The notes under the pieces: generated by a model
What the model saw: the letters and a program-made list of their open reading frames with translations, nothing else
What the model was told of the DNA's origin: nothing
Database searches by the model: none
Position numbers and translations under genes: made by a program
Source of the DNA: Powellomyces hirtus
Taxonomy: Eukaryota > Chytridiomycota > Chytridiomycetes > Spizellomycetales > Powellomycetaceae
Reading direction: 5' to 3'
Length of the DNA stretch: 64,000 nucleotides
Assembly (NCBI GenBank): GCA_025526995.1
Contig: JAHLKG010000001.1
Location: forward strand, 1,550,001 to 1,614,000
Part shown: piece after piece, positions 1 to 15,500 of the stretch
How the letters are laid out: each line of letters starts with the position of its first letter
Numbering within the stretch: the first letter of the stretch is position 1

Positions 1-3729
<3,729 letters not shown>

Positions 3730-3972
3730 AGTGTAAATATTTTGTAAATAGTATCATCATTGTCAAAATTGTAGCTGATTTGAAGAGAAAGGGCATCCTT
3801 CGCATCCTCTCCTCTATACATTGAAGTTCCTATACATTTTGTGGATAGGTTTCATCCTCCCAAGATCCAAAGAAACATCTCAAACGTTGAATTGGTTTAA
3901 AGTCCTCCCTGATCGAGGCTTCGATGGCGTCTCAGAGTCGTTTAAGCCGCCCGTTGCAGAACGACTCAATTC

Positions 3973-5016
3973 TCAACAATGTTGCTGAAAAAATCGCCTG
4001 GCAATGTTCGACACCTCTCTTCTCAGCTCAGGAATGTCCAGGCCAACTTCGGCAATGTCGTCGGCCTCCTCTTTCATCACGTCAGCGTCGACCCATTGGA
4101 TGAACTTCCCAGTCGATTCCGTGGAAACTTCAACGTTCATTTCTCGCAAAAAATCCAGTCCTTGCTCGAGACGGGCCGGCTGCACTGCCATGGCCGCAAA
4201 CTCACGCGTGTCGCTGAGGATTCGCAACTCGGCTGAGGTTTTGGGCCTCAGAGTTCGGACTTTGGACACCGAATGCTCTTCTCCCTTCACTTTAAAATAG
4301 AAGCTCGTCTCCGATATGTGATTTTCGACGATCCATACTACGCCTTCCCCAATTCCCGACACGCCAAAGCTTTCGCCCCACGGACATCGCCTTTCTACCG
4401 CGTCCGTGATAGCTTTCATGAGCTGGGCTGCAGTGTCCGGAAAGGCCAGATCCAGTTCTATTCGGAACGGCGGCACTCGGAAAATATGGAAGACGCTCGC
4501 ATCTGGGATTTCCACCTGGCTGTATTCCTCCGCATCCTGCATCACGCCGTTGACTTGGATGCCGAATATCACGAACATTCGGGGCAGTTGAGAGAGTGCA
4601 ATCTTTTGCTGGATGGTTGATCCACAAAACTCGCCAGCGATCATTATCTCTTGCACATCGCTTGCAGCTGTGCCAGAGTTAGCCGAGTATATCTCAATGA
4701 CACGATCAACCAGAGCGGTCTCCACACGGGACAATTTGACAGCATCCCGCATGAAAGCCGCAAATCCGCAGTTGTCGCCTCCTTTTAAATCGCCGAGCAC
4801 ACGATTACGAGACTGGAAATACAGATGATTGCCAGCAGTTGTTCGCCGGTACACAATGTCTGCGTGTGTTCCGTGCAATTTTACTGTGCCACGAAGTCGA
4901 AGGAGAGGAATTGCGGTTTCCTTGTGCTTGTACTGCTTGCGAATCTCTCGAACAGCTTTCTGAAAGTGCTGGATTGAAGGATAGCTAACATGTACGTGTT
5001 GCGGATCCACGGGCAT
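3973..5016 (-). CDS. Rnl2-like RNA ligase domain protein
   Basis: A 347-aa protein of the nucleotidyltransferase RNA ligase superfamily (T4 Rnl2-like, RNA_ligase family). Enzymes of this type adenylate a lysine and then seal RNA nicks. Visible motifs in order are motif I KLHGTHADIV with the candidate nucleophile lysine, IAGEFCG and MFVIFGI (motif III region), EGVVWIV (motif IV) and FYFKVKGE (motif V). The first ATG of the frame is at 5016. The open frame runs about 80 nt further upstream without another ATG, and a TTTCAG at 5106-5111 on this strand could be a splice acceptor, so a short upstream exon is possible. It sits 243 bp from the end of IRE1, tail to tail. Which RNA it acts on is not shown by the sequence. 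Confidence 0.8.
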   Translation of the reverse strand: MPVDPQHVHVSYPSIQHFQKAVREIRKQYKHKETAIPLLRLRGTVKLHGTHADIVYRRTTAGNHLYFQSRNRVLGDLKGGDNCGFAAFMRDAVKLSRVETALVDRVIEIYSANSGTAASDVQEIMIAGEFCGSTIQQKIALSQLPRMFVIFGIQVNGVMQDAEEYSQVEIPDASVFHIFRVPPFRIELDLAFPDTAAQLMKAITDAVERRCPWGESFGVSGIGEGVVWIVENHISETSFYFKVKGEEHSVSKVRTLRPKTSAELRILSDTREFAAMAVQPARLEQGLDFLREMNVEVSTESTGKFIQWVDADVMKEEADDIAEVGLDIPELRREVSNIARRFFQQHC

Positions 5017-5400
5017 GTTAGAGCGTTGAAAGAAAGTTCTGGGAATACCGTAGCTCAATTCGCTGGTCGCCGCACTCTTCTCTGAGTGTATTTTAGGTTG
5101 TGACTGAAACAGAAGCTGACTGCCTCATATTTATATCAAGCAGCATCCGACTATACATCTCTATGTCCCAATCTTTCCAATCATGCTCCTCGCATCGCCG
5201 TGGAGCAGTTTCTCGCCAAAGATGAAGACGCAGTGGGGTGACGAGGCGCAGTCAGAGGAGTCATCGCACTGCGCCACAAACACGCGGACATCACAGTTCT
5301 CCCGAGTGCCGGGCTCTTGCCGTCGCCTCCAGGGTAAAGATACTCAGCCCATACGCACATCTTTATAGTAGTAGCAGCTACCAAGCACAACACTCGCAGC

Positions 5401-6664
5401 ATGTCAGGCAAGAAGCAAATCCAGGTGGACGTTGAAAAAGCTGTCGGCTTCAAGTACCCAGTCGACAAGGTTGAATACAACCGTCGCGACCTGCTAATCT
5501 ACGCTGCCGGTCTCAACCTCACCGACCTCAAATTTACTTACGAGTTGGGTACGGACATAAGGCTGGTTCTATAGACTAAATAGTGCGTAAACCTCAACGT
5601 CTTACTGGTATCCACAGACAAAGGATTTAGTGCGTTCCCCACATACCCCCTTGTTCTGCCCTTGAGAGGAAAAGGACATGACGTGAACTCTTACGCCGAG
5701 AGGTCCAAAATGGATAACGTGCCCGGAATGCCCGCGATTGATTTGAACCGTCTAGTACATGGAGAGCAGTACTTTGAGCTTCTCGCGCCTCTGCCCGCGG
5801 AAGGAGAGTTTGACTTGGAGTCCACGTTGGTTGGCGTGTTCGATGCTGGTAAACCTGTTGGTTACAGAAACAGAAAGTGCCTGCTAGCTGCTCATTTCAC
5901 AAAACACAGGCAAAGGCATGATTATGGATCGAGAAACGATCATGAAGGACCGCGCCGGAAAGCCGCTCGCCAAAATGGTGAGCCTTGCCGCGCTTGTAGC
6001 GAATTGCATTCGTACATCGTAGCTGACTGCTCAGAATGGTAGATCTCGAGCGCGTTCGTGATTGGATACGGTGGATTTGGTGGACCTCGAAAGCCGAAGG
6101 GAGAGAATGTTGTCGACACACCTACCACTCAACCTGACGCTGTTGATGAGACCAAGACGACCGCCAACCAGGCGCTGATCTACCGTTTGTCTGGGTATGA
6201 GTTTGCTCGCAGTTGCTGATATGATTCCGAGACTTTCCAGCCCAATCATTGACTCACGCTTCATTTAAAGGGATTACAACCCGCTTCACGCAGACCCGCG
6301 TTTCGGCAAAAAGTTGGGAATGAAAGGAGCTTTCTTGCATGGCCTGTGCACGGTAAATATCAAAGCTAGTCCGACCTCTGAATCCGGTCTTCTCAAGGTC
6401 CTTTTCGTTCTTTAGTTTGGTATCTCGGCAGCGGCTGTGCTTCGCCATTTCGGCAACAACGACCCTGCAGCATTCAAATCCATCTATGGCCGCTTTGCCT
6501 CGCCGGTCTACCCGGGTGAAACTCTCCAAACCCTTATGTGGAAGGTCGCAGAAAAGGACGGCGTTACCACGATTGCCTTCACGACAAAAGCCAAAGAGCG
6601 AGATCTTGTTGTGATTAGCAGCGGCACCATTGAGCTGAACAAGAGCAAGGAAAGCAAGTTGTGA
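5401..6664 (+). CDS. Peroxisomal 2-enoyl-CoA hydratase 2 (MaoC-like)
   Basis: A 309-aa protein from six exons (5401-5548, 5618-5848, 5910-5977, 6043-6194, 6271-6352, 6416-6664; sum 930 nt). It resembles the hydratase-2 part of the multifunctional beta-oxidation enzymes (HSD17B4/Fox2), which hydrates trans-2-enoyl-CoA to (R)-3-hydroxyacyl-CoA. The N-terminal hot-dog half shows FSAFPTYPLVL and LVHGEQYFEL. The C-terminal half shows GYGGFGG, the catalytic MaoC signature YRLSGDYNPLHADP, and FLHGLCTFG. The last residues are S-K-L, a peroxisomal targeting signal type 1. Fungal Fox2 proteins carry dehydrogenase domains in front; here the hydratase stands alone, as in plant ECH2. Fatty-acid beta-oxidation in the peroxisome is the likely role. 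Confidence 0.93.
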
Positions 6665-6806
6665 AACGTAGCAATATCAGCAGTAGTACTAGCAGACGAA
6701 CATTGTGACAGGCAGAATTTATGTACAAAGAAACGTATCTCGGATGTCATCCGACACTAACAAATGGGGGCACAGAGATGCTTTTATGCACAGTTTGCCT
6801 TGGAGA

Positions 6807-7913
6807 TTACACAAGGGTAAATGGCAGATCATGTCGCTCGTTCGACAGCACCTTGTGCACGGCTGAAAAGGCACCGGATTCTCGGGAGGTGGAAAGCATT
6901 CGCTCGTGAAATACGTCGTTGTGGCCAAGGACTCGTAAAACACTCCCCTTGGAAGATGTCTGCAAAGACCACGTATAGTCTTCCACCCACTGATGCCATA
7001 TGTCATTCACAGTTGAGACCGGCGGAACGTTGATTTCTATAGTCCGCCCTTTTCGCGCTAGCGGGCCCAACGCGCCAAGTCGCCACATTGTTTGCCGCAG
7101 ATGAATGTATTCAACCGTGTCCGGTACCGCCAGGACAAATGCAGCAATTTTCTCCCGGTTATCACAGAAGTCCAGGGCAAGTTTCTTCACTGACGGGGAC
7201 ATCAACGAAAGTGTTGCGCAGACCGAAGGATGCCCAACCAACCATTCCTTGTCGAAGAGGAACGCCATCCGCTCCGCATGGGAGAAAGCGCGGTGGAAGC
7301 TCTCTGCTGCCCTCAATGGATATTCCATTGCAGACGTCGAGCTGCGATTGGCCCACCAGGGGGTTTTGTTGTGTGCGTGATGGGGGAAGGCAGTGTCGCC
7401 ATGTACGTAGGTAATTCGCTTTCCGACGATAGCTCCAAGTCTCAAGATGAAAAACGGCGGAGAGCACGTTGCGTCGTACGAGAAGCTTCCAGGACCGCGT
7501 AGCGCCGAATCGAAGGCAAACTGATTTATATTCTCTGCTTGGGAAACAAAGTCCAAAATCCGCGGGTGCAGTTCATACTGGTCAAATAGCCACCCGTAAT
7601 CCTTTTGCAGGATTGCCAGTTCGCGGACGAGCGGGATTCGTTCAGGAATTTGCGAAATGACATCCAGAAACAATCGACATGCTTCCAAAGAGTCAAGAGT
7701 CACCCGGCGATACTGATGGGATAACAGACCGCCCGCCCACGTGCTACATACTGCCTTGTACTTGGTGGCTTCTTGACAAGACAAATAAGAGAATACGCAT
7801 GATAGCAGCTCGGACGGAAGGCTGTGAATTGAGGAGTACTTGGTGGGATCCTGTCGGCGAAGCCCTGTGCCCGCTGGGGACGTTTCCCGTTTTCGTTCTC
7901 CGTCGTCGGGCAT
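6807..7913 (-). CDS. F-box domain protein
   Basis: A single-exon gene for 368 aa starting at the ATG at 7913. After about 30 polar residues an F-box is visible: IHSLPSELLSCVFSYL followed by CQEATKYKAVCSTWAGG. F-box proteins bind Skp1 and present substrates to SCF ubiquitin ligases. The rest has no repeat or domain I recognise (no LRR, WD40 or kelch pattern is obvious), so the substrate is unknown. Similar expanded families of F-box proteins with anonymous C-termini are common in fungi. It lies in tandem with the tyrosinase gene on the same strand, with about 930 bp between them. It ends only 142 bp from the convergent hydratase gene. Confidence 0.8.
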   Translation of the reverse strand: MPDDGERKRETSPAGTGLRRQDPTKYSSIHSLPSELLSCVFSYLSCQEATKYKAVCSTWAGGLLSHQYRRVTLDSLEACRLFLDVISQIPERIPLVRELAILQKDYGWLFDQYELHPRILDFVSQAENINQFAFDSALRGPGSFSYDATCSPPFFILRLGAIVGKRITYVHGDTAFPHHAHNKTPWWANRSSTSAMEYPLRAAESFHRAFSHAERMAFLFDKEWLVGHPSVCATLSLMSPSVKKLALDFCDNREKIAAFVLAVPDTVEYIHLRQTMWRLGALGPLARKGRTIEINVPPVSTVNDIWHQWVEDYTWSLQTSSKGSVLRVLGHNDVFHERMLSTSRESGAFSAVHKVLSNERHDLPFTLV

Positions 7914-8845
7914 AAGTATTGTTGACTAAAAGCGAAGGTTAAAAACTAAGCTGTCCCCGCTCGTCTCCCGCTCCTGCGTTGCCTAACCTTCTCCTACAGG
8001 TGCCGACGTCGAGATGCCTGCTCTTATCCCCATACCGCTTTGATCGGATTTCCCCAAAGAAAAGGCGGACGCCCGAGAAGAGTGATCCACAAAACTTCTA
8101 CTACTGCACCTATTACTGGAGTCGGAAACAGGGTCTCTGCTCTAGGCACAAAGGTCTAGAATCTGGGCCGATCCTTCCGCGTGTGTGACCCAGCGACTCC
8201 ACTACCGCCGGTTGTTGACGGTCTGGTCCTCCGAAATTCACCGGTGAGTGGCGGCTTTGCTGCGCTGGTTACGGGTAACTGAGCCGCGATACTGCGGAAA
8301 TGTCAACCAATTCCGGCGGTTTCCGCATCGGCACCCTCGGAAAGCGTCTCTCTTTGGTGCCTTTGGTACCTTTGGGACCTTGAACCAAGTAACTTACCCC
8401 TCACGTGACTTGTGGCTGCCATGAAACCGTGTTGACATTCCTTGGGACTGGCACTTAACCAAAAGGTGGCGGGAAAATTATTCATGGAAAGCATACTCGA
8501 AGGAGCTGCAGCTTTGTTGTGGTCACGCAAACCTTCCTATGTTACTGGTGGAACTGCCCACCGTGAAAGTGGGGCCAAAGCCACAGAGCTTACATGGGCA
8601 TGATCGCTAAAGGAGGGAGGCTCTGAAGCTGATCTCAGGCTGTTGCGTGCCTGGGAATGTGCTGTGCAAGTGACCTTGTGTGTCCCTTACGTCGGCTCCC
8701 TCGATCGTGACCAAGGACAAAATCATTCGCGATGCTTTACACCTCGAGTTCAATGCATATATTGGCTAAACACGTGAAGAGTATGATATATTAAGTGAAA
8801 AGAAATTACGCCTGTAGATGCACAACGGTAATAGTATGGAGACTA
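7914..8845. other. Intergenic, 930 bp, no gene seen
   Basis: This stretch lies between the start of the F-box gene and the stop of the tyrosinase gene, both on the minus strand. Short open frames (7979-8188 plus, 8303-8530 minus) have no recognisable domain or plausible splice partners. A short imperfect direct repeat of a CTTTGGTnCC unit occurs at about 8350-8380. It probably holds the F-box promoter and the tyrosinase 3' region. Confidence 0.5.
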
Positions 8846-10587
8846 TCAATCAAAAAGGGTTGCCACGTCCAAGTTCAAGCTGTCAAGGAAGACATCCGCC
8901 TGCTTTTTCCACAGATCCCACTGTACGAACGGGACCGGATCAGGTGTCCACCTGTCAAGCGCAGCCAAAGATTTCCAATGAGCCGAATTGACGGCATCAA
9001 GAAACTTATCGAAGTGAGACTCCGCATTCTGGACGCGGGCTGTCTGCGTGGCCGTCATGTTGTTCTTGACAAAGTACTCTGCGGGCAGCCGCCTGTGGGA
9101 TCGGAGAGATGTTGCGTCGGAGCGGTCGAACGGAGATGGTGTTGTGAGTTTGTGAAGTTGCGCAGCCTGTCGTCGAACCTGTCGTCGTTTGCGGCGGTGG
9201 CGACGTCGTCGGAATGCCCCGCCGCCACCACCACCGTCGTCGCCATTGCCAGCATCGCCTGGTGTGTCCGCGCCACCGGGTAAAGGGAAGTCTGGATCAA
9301 GAACTGGCTCCAAAAGCCCTGGCTCGGTAATGTTCGCTGGACCAATCGAATTGCTGTATGTGTAGCACTACGTGATGTCCAGTGAGAAAAGGACTTTTAA
9401 TCAGTGCATGTCCCGCGCACACAAATTCTGGCGATATCGGGTCTTACCAGCAGCCCATCCATGCCTCCTGTGAAGTTCATAACTTCCCAAACCATCGTAT
9501 CCGTCCACATTCCGGTGTAACTGAGTATGTCCGTATCCGCGGCCAGATCGTCATCAGCTCCGCGTATAATATTCCCCGAGTAGGTGTCTCGAATGAGAGG
9601 GTGAGCCAGCTGCCAGCGTGCCCACCAGCGGTCCAAATTGCAGTGGTGAAGCCAGAAGATCGGGTCATTGACAGATGTAATTAGGCCCTGCATGTCACCA
9701 CCGATCGACATGTGCACGTTGTTGTGTGGATGACTCTCGAGCGTTTGGCGGAAGGCGTCGTAAGTCGGTTGGCGGACGATCCATTCCATCTCGATCGGGC
9801 TATGCCGTCAGACCAATGTTAGCTTTAAGTCCGCGGGGTCTCTGAGAGTTGCCTCCACATACCTGTACTGAGCGCCCATCAGGCTGCCCATGCCGTCATT
9901 GTCACCAATATCGAAGTCTCTCGCAAGGCAATGAAGCTCCGGATATGCAGCTGTGGTGTCGGCAAAGACGCCATCGTTCACGCACGTATTGTTTGCGATA
10001 TTGCCGTTGCTGCCAAAGTACGCATTGGAAAACAGGATAGAGCGTTCCGGCGCTTGGGAATCATAGGACCAGTCCCAGTATGGCAGCGTGCCTGTGTAGC
10101 CGCTGAGTTATGGCGAGTTAGTCATGGTCAGACTTAGGGCAAGTCAATATGGATGACAAAAGGTCACGTACCAGAACTGGTTGAGTGCTACTTCAAAGAA
10201 TGCAAGGAATGGGCGGTGCCAGGGAAGAAAGCTGGCCTTCACCGAGATAGGACGGTTAATGAACATTCGCCAGTGCACTATTGCGTTCAGCTTCAAACTT
10301 ACCACTCCATGCGCAACCGGCACACTTTCTCTGTGAACAGCCACAAAATCGTCATATACACTCCGAGATCCTTCAAACCCGAGCCGCGACGGCGTCTGGC
10401 GCAAGCATTTCACCGCGGTCAAGTAGGCGTATCGGTCCCGTACTGAGAGCTCTCGGAACTCAACACGCCGACGGGTGGCAGAACAGGCGCGTGGACGAAG
10501 CGGAGGGAGCTGGCCATTGACAACGGCAGCGCTGATGATAAGAAGAATGACAATGAGGAGTGACGAATAACTTCGGAGCGGGTTCAT
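8846..10587 (-). CDS. Secreted tyrosinase (polyphenol oxidase)
   Basis: A type-3 copper enzyme that oxidises phenols to quinones, as in melanin synthesis. My model joins 10587-10303, 10236-10172, 10102-9863, 9799-9448 and 9367-8846 (1464 nt, 487 aa). The N-terminus is a signal peptide (SSLLIVILLIISAAVVNG). Copper-A ligands lie in DFVAVH, VAHG and FLPWHRPFLAFFE; the second appears correctly only after removing the intron 10237-10302. Copper-B ligands lie in HPHNNVHMSIGG and FWLHHCNLDRWW. A CGYTGTLPYWDW motif and, after the last splice, CYTY mark the end of the core domain. A C-terminal extension of about 170 aa follows. It begins with an acidic, Gly-rich linker and then a polybasic stretch (FRRRRHRRKRRQ), suggesting a latent proenzyme that is cut between core and cap. 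Confidence 0.93.
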
Positions 10588-11131
10588 TGCTAGAATCTTG
10601 CGTTGCTCTTTGACTAAATCTCATGGTCGCAGCCTTGCAGGTGGCGGTCTTATATGTTACCCCACATTTTATTTCTCCTTACATTTTCCTTCGGATGTGT
10701 CAAATCCATCAGCCATCTGTGTGCGGTTCGGATTTGAGCACTGCCTCCGACTCTCCTGAAACAAAACAAAAACGACCAGTGATTTGCCCTTTTAATTGCA
10801 GCGCTTGCACTGCCACTGGTCGCAGTGCTGCGCATACTGCCCCACTTTTTTTCAGCCGCAACTGGTGCGGGGCACCGTTCAGCCAGATGTTGTGATTCAT
10901 CTGAACGGGAGAGAGAAGGGAGGAACTCTGGCACTGCCTCCTACCTGTCAATCCGTCGATCGTTGATTATGTAACCACATGAGACCCGAACGCGTTCTGA
11001 CTCAACGTCAAACCTGGTATTTTCTGTTGTTCTCGCGGTGGGTTTAATTCTTTCATGGTACACCCTGGCGGGACAAGTACATCCATTTAAAACAGTTCGA
11101 CACGCGTGGATCAAGTCCACTCATCGTTAGT
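10588..11131. promoter_or_regulatory. Divergent region, tyrosinase and basic-protein genes
   Basis: A 544-bp gap between the minus-strand tyrosinase start and the plus-strand ATG at 11132. No coding region is supported, although short frames exist on both strands. No clear TATA box or named operator was identified, so the promoter role is inferred from position only. Confidence 0.4.
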
Positions 11132-11638
11132 ATGAAAGAAACCAAAAACAAGAACAGCGTCGAGGAAGAACCTCGAGGAAGAACCGCGAGCAGAGAACAC
11201 TCGTCGCCTACTTCTAACACCTCATCCGAGCCTTCAATGACAACATCAGAGTCTCAAAGTTCACCGCCCGCAAAGAAAAAGCACGGCAAGAAAAAGAAGT
11301 ACTATCACAAAGCTCATCGCCATGGGCAAAGCCACAGCCGTGACTGTTCCTGTGCATGCTGCACACACGACCGGAAACACCACCCCGCCGCAAATGGTCA
11401 TCAGCACCACCGATCCCGCAAGGAAAAACAACGCAAGAAGCACCAGGATTTATGCGCAGAGTCGGGTGGATCCACAGGCTCCTTGACAGAGGAGCTAAGG
11501 GCGCACCCTCCCAAGAAAAAGCCGTTGGAGCAGCGTCAACCACGAAAAGCAGCCGTGGACGGAAACAGGAAGCGAAGGGACAACGCTAAACGCTTTGTGA
11601 AAGTAACTTCCTTGAATAGCCTCTCAGTACATGATTAA
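11132..11638 (+). CDS. Small basic His/Lys-rich protein, unknown
   Basis: A 168-aa open frame beginning with an ATG at 11132. I do not recognise a family. The composition is strongly biased. After a Ser/Thr-rich start come lysine clusters (PAKKKHGKKKKYYHKAHRH), a cysteine cluster DCSCACC with neighbouring histidines, and further basic blocks (KKKPLEQRQPRKA, NRKRRDNAKR). Such basic blocks could be nuclear or nucleolar signals. The His/Cys cluster could bind metal, though this is speculation. The biased composition also weakens confidence that this is a real gene. It is followed in the same direction by the small Myb-like gene. Confidence 0.45.
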   Translation: MKETKNKNSVEEEPRGRTASREHSSPTSNTSSEPSMTTSESQSSPPAKKKHGKKKKYYHKAHRHGQSHSRDCSCACCTHDRKHHPAANGHQHHRSRKEKQRKKHQDLCAESGGSTGSLTEELRAHPPKKKPLEQRQPRKAAVDGNRKRRDNAKRFVKVTSLNSLSVHD

Positions 11639-11854
11639 GCAGGGACGGTGCGTAATTTAGCATAGGATATCGATAGTTCAAGCATAGGATAGTGCATGTA
11701 CTATGATAACACGCTGCTGATACGTGCAAACAACGCGTCCCTAGGCCAAATTAGACTCCCACCAGACTTTCCAGAGGCTCTTTCCTTTCTACAGCCATTT
11801 GAAAGACCTTGAACCTTCCATATTTTTTCACTTGCCTCAATCACAAACAACAAA

Positions 11855-12193
11855 ATGTCAGAATCCACAATCAAAGCCGAAGTGCCCAAAGGGGAAAAAC
11901 GGAAGCGAGCGCGCAAAAGTGATGGAGAGCCAAACAAACGACCCTATAAAGCTGTAAGAGAACCATATCTGGATCCTTACTCACAGGGCAACTCAATTCA
12001 CCCATGTTTCTTTTAGGCTCCTTGGACCCCTCAAGAAGACGGTGCCTTGTTAGTTCTAAGAGCACAGGGCACGCCCAACCCCAAAATCACGGAATTGTTG
12101 AATGAAGTGTTTAAAAACAATCGAACTGCATCTGGCGTGTCTCAACACCATCCCAAACTGCTGGGCAACAACGAAACCATGGCATCACACTAG
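11855..12193 (+). CDS. Small Myb/SANT-like protein
   Basis: A two-exon gene (11855-11953 and 12017-12193) for 91 aa; each exon alone is too short to stand out as an open frame. The intron has a GTAAGA donor and TTTTAG acceptor, and both sides join in phase. The N-terminus is highly basic (GEKRKRARKSDGEPNKRPYK), a likely nuclear signal. The second exon reads like one Myb/SANT-type helix bundle: APWTPQEDGALLVLRAQG, then ITELLNEVF, then NNRTASGVSQHHPKLL. Proteins of this kind bind DNA, but one divergent repeat is weak evidence. A downstream TAG at 12191 is used. Convergent with WAPL. Confidence 0.6.
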
Positions 12194-12575
12194 CTGGATT
12201 TATCAATATTGCAGACAGCAGAGTTCCAGCGTATTGTCTGTCAAGAAACATTCGGCAGGAATCATTTAGGTTAGCCCATATCTGTAGCAGAAGCATGTTT
12301 CCGGGGGACATTAGCCCTGGAGTTTTGTACATCACGTCGTCGTAATAAAATAGCGAAGTCAATAATAATATGGCGATGGTTTTGAGTTGAAGCTTCAGCC
12401 CAAAGCTGAGTGTGTCACCGTGGCGCAGCAAAGCGAAGCTCAAAACACAAAACTGCGAAGCAAAAACTGTAAAACGGCTATGGTTCCCTTCCGTTGTACG
12501 TTGCCTTCAATGTGTTACGCACGGTTTCAAATTTTATTGAAAGCTACAGAGTACGGAAACAAATGATTGAGCGCC

Positions 12576-15500
12576 CTACTGCCCAACGCCCTTAAAGACA
12601 TCAATGAGACCAGTAACAACTCCCTTGGGCTCCAATGAGGTCCTGTCGTCACCGCTATTGGTGGGAGCAGGGGCAGTTATCATGTCATCGTAAATGCGGG
12701 CAAAGTTCTCCAGCATCTCGATGACTGGTCGGAAGGAATGTCCATGATGGGTCATGCGAGCCAAGGCGAGGGTACGATTTTGGGCAGTGTCTTTGATCAG
12801 GAATCCAAGCAACATGGTTACTTGTCCCGTTAGAACCGCGTGATCAGAAGTCTGCATGGGATGGGAGAATGAGACTGTGGCTCCAATGGCAAATACACGG
12901 ATGCTGTTCAGGAGTAATGGAACAAACCTGACATTCCATCGCGAGGCGGTCGTTGACACTCGCAGCGATGCACTCTACCGCACTTATTCGTGACGGACAT
13001 GAGCACATCTGTATGCACGATCGTGATCCTTTGCATTGTGATGACACCTCTGCGGAGATGAGAACAAAAAGTACATTATCAGCTGTATGCGTATCAACAG
13101 CAGCCAGTTGAGGTATGGAGACACACTGCTGCCGCTGCGATAAGTCGGAGAGTTGCTTATGAACATACCAGTATGCTTTAAGCGGGTACGATTCGCTACA
13201 TTGTTCTGGACAAGATTTGCCAAGAGTGCGGTTCCCAGCATCATGATGCCGAAATTGCTAACTCTCTTTTCGTGCACTGCTGTTGATTCGGGGCTTTCAA
13301 GCTCCGGCGCCGTTTCAGAGGTTGGTGAAGTCGAATCGTCATCATCCGTAGCTAATAGGAACGGGTTGGCGACGAGGGCACATCGCATCACCGGACCGAG
13401 CCAGGGGCTTTTCCCAATGCTTTCGGTGCAGTCTGGGCAATCATTGCTGAGGTTTACCAACAGTGATAGGATCCGGTGTAGAAAGGAGGAAGCTGCAAGT
13501 CATGGTAAATAGACGGTCCCGCTAAAATTAAAGCGCAAATATAAGTCCACCTTTTTCGGCCTCTTCTTGTGTGGTTCGCGCAACAACTACATCCGCAGGA
13601 GACAATTCAGAACCAGAAACAAAAGGAGAACACAGAAAGGAAAGTTTGGCAAGGCCACATACCAGACGCCAATGCGATAGCTTTCAGCGATTGGTCTATG
13701 AAATCGGGTGTGCTGGCGACAACCTCGCCGTTCGCTTGGCATGAGAGAGTAGCAAACTGCAGAAGCCGGAGACACATGGCATTAGACGCTAATGGGAGGT
13801 CAACGCCTGATGACTCTTCCGAGAGCATCTACACAATCAGAATCAGACTCATGTCGAAGACTGCTTTCAACAAGACGCAGTGAATTCCTACTTCATCCAA
13901 TCTCCCACAAGTAAAGTCCTGTATGCCCTTCATGAAGGTGGATACAACCTTGTCCAGCGCATCAAGTTCACGCAGACGTCGTTGTAGATAGGCCGTGTTG
14001 GGCGGCTTGGTGGAAGCGATCAGCGTCATACAGTATAGAGCCATGTCACTCAATTTCACCTAAAATAATTGCTTGTTCAGAGTCAAACCAATGATGCAGC
14101 TCATAGGTACATACATCCGGTGATATTGGATCCAAAAAAGATGCCGATGAAAGCCAGCTCTTGTAGTCAAGCATCTGACAAGGTGGATGTGGGCAGTGAG
14201 AAATCATCAAAACTTACAAACTTATCCATGCCAACTCACCAGCCTCCTCTCAAACTTGCTCTTTAGCGGCATGCAGAGTGGGTCATGGGCCAGCATGAGG
14301 CTCCTTGCCAACAAGTCCAAAAGATCCGGTTCGATTACGAGGTGCTCGAGATTCCGCTTATCTTGCAAAAAGCCACAATAGATGAATGTTATCATCGCCA
14401 GCAGAATCTAGACAAAGAGACCTTTAGAATGGATGGCCATGTGATCCTACATTCAAGATTCTTACCGAATCCTCTGCCGTTCGAGCAAATTCATGGAATT
14501 TTGGTAGAAACCCATGGGCCCGCACATTTGAAACGAAACTCGCGGAAAGCACCTTTTTGCTAAGCTCGAAGCAACTGGACAGAAGTGTCTTAGCAACAAT
14601 ACGAATAGAAAGCACTTTGGCTGAGGCCATACCTGCTTCGTTGCACACTGAGCGCTTCCTCTCTTGCCAGACCACCCATGATGTAATCCATTTCATCTGC
14701 GATCCGCTTAGCTTCTCCAGCTTGGCGTAGCTCGTGTATGCTTTTGACCTCCTTAAAACCCTGTAGTGATAGATGAGGATGTTTGAGCTTCGATCATCAC
14801 TTTTCCAAAGACCAACGGCAGAAAGCTTACCCCTTCTTCATCACTACTCTCCAGGCCTTCTTCTTTGCGCCTTCGGGTTTCGGACACATACTTAGTAGCG
14901 TACAGATCCTCCTCTGTCTCGAGAAAGCTCCTTGTTCTGGCGTACGTGACGCTTATCGGACGCCGTGTCACAGAGGGTATCGGCTCAATTGACATCAAGG
15001 GGTGCGGTGGAACGATTTCGGTGGACTCAAGGTCATGGCTGAATGTGGAACGCCATGTTGAGGGACGCGATCCATTCCCATTGAGACACGTAGCCTCTGA
15101 AGACTCATGGTATTCCGCCTCGACTGGATGAAATCCAGCAATGGCTAACAGAGTGGCGTTGTCGGCAGTCGCAAACGGAATGTGCTTCTTGCCAGGACTC
15201 GGAATTCCGCCGGAGTCTTTCATGCGTGCTACCCTGAGCCTCCGTTTCGCAGATGGCGCTGCAAAATCTGTAGTGTCTGTTTCTCGGGTAGGTGACTTCG
15301 GCTCGATCTCCGCAGGGGGCTTTGGAGGAGGAGAGGCGATGCCACGGGGAAGAAGTTGATCAAGGTCGTCCAGAACTGTTTTGGGTGGTGTTGCTCTGAC
15401 TTTTAGAGGAAGGATCTTCTGCGGCGATCCGGAACCGGGCGCTGAAGCACTGCCAATCAGATCGAAGGATGGTGTGGATGGGGTTCGACTAAGCGAATGG

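Noticed and set aside
8795..9283. 162-aa plus-strand frame
   Set aside because: Antisense to the C-terminal exon of tyrosinase, with no recognisable domain.
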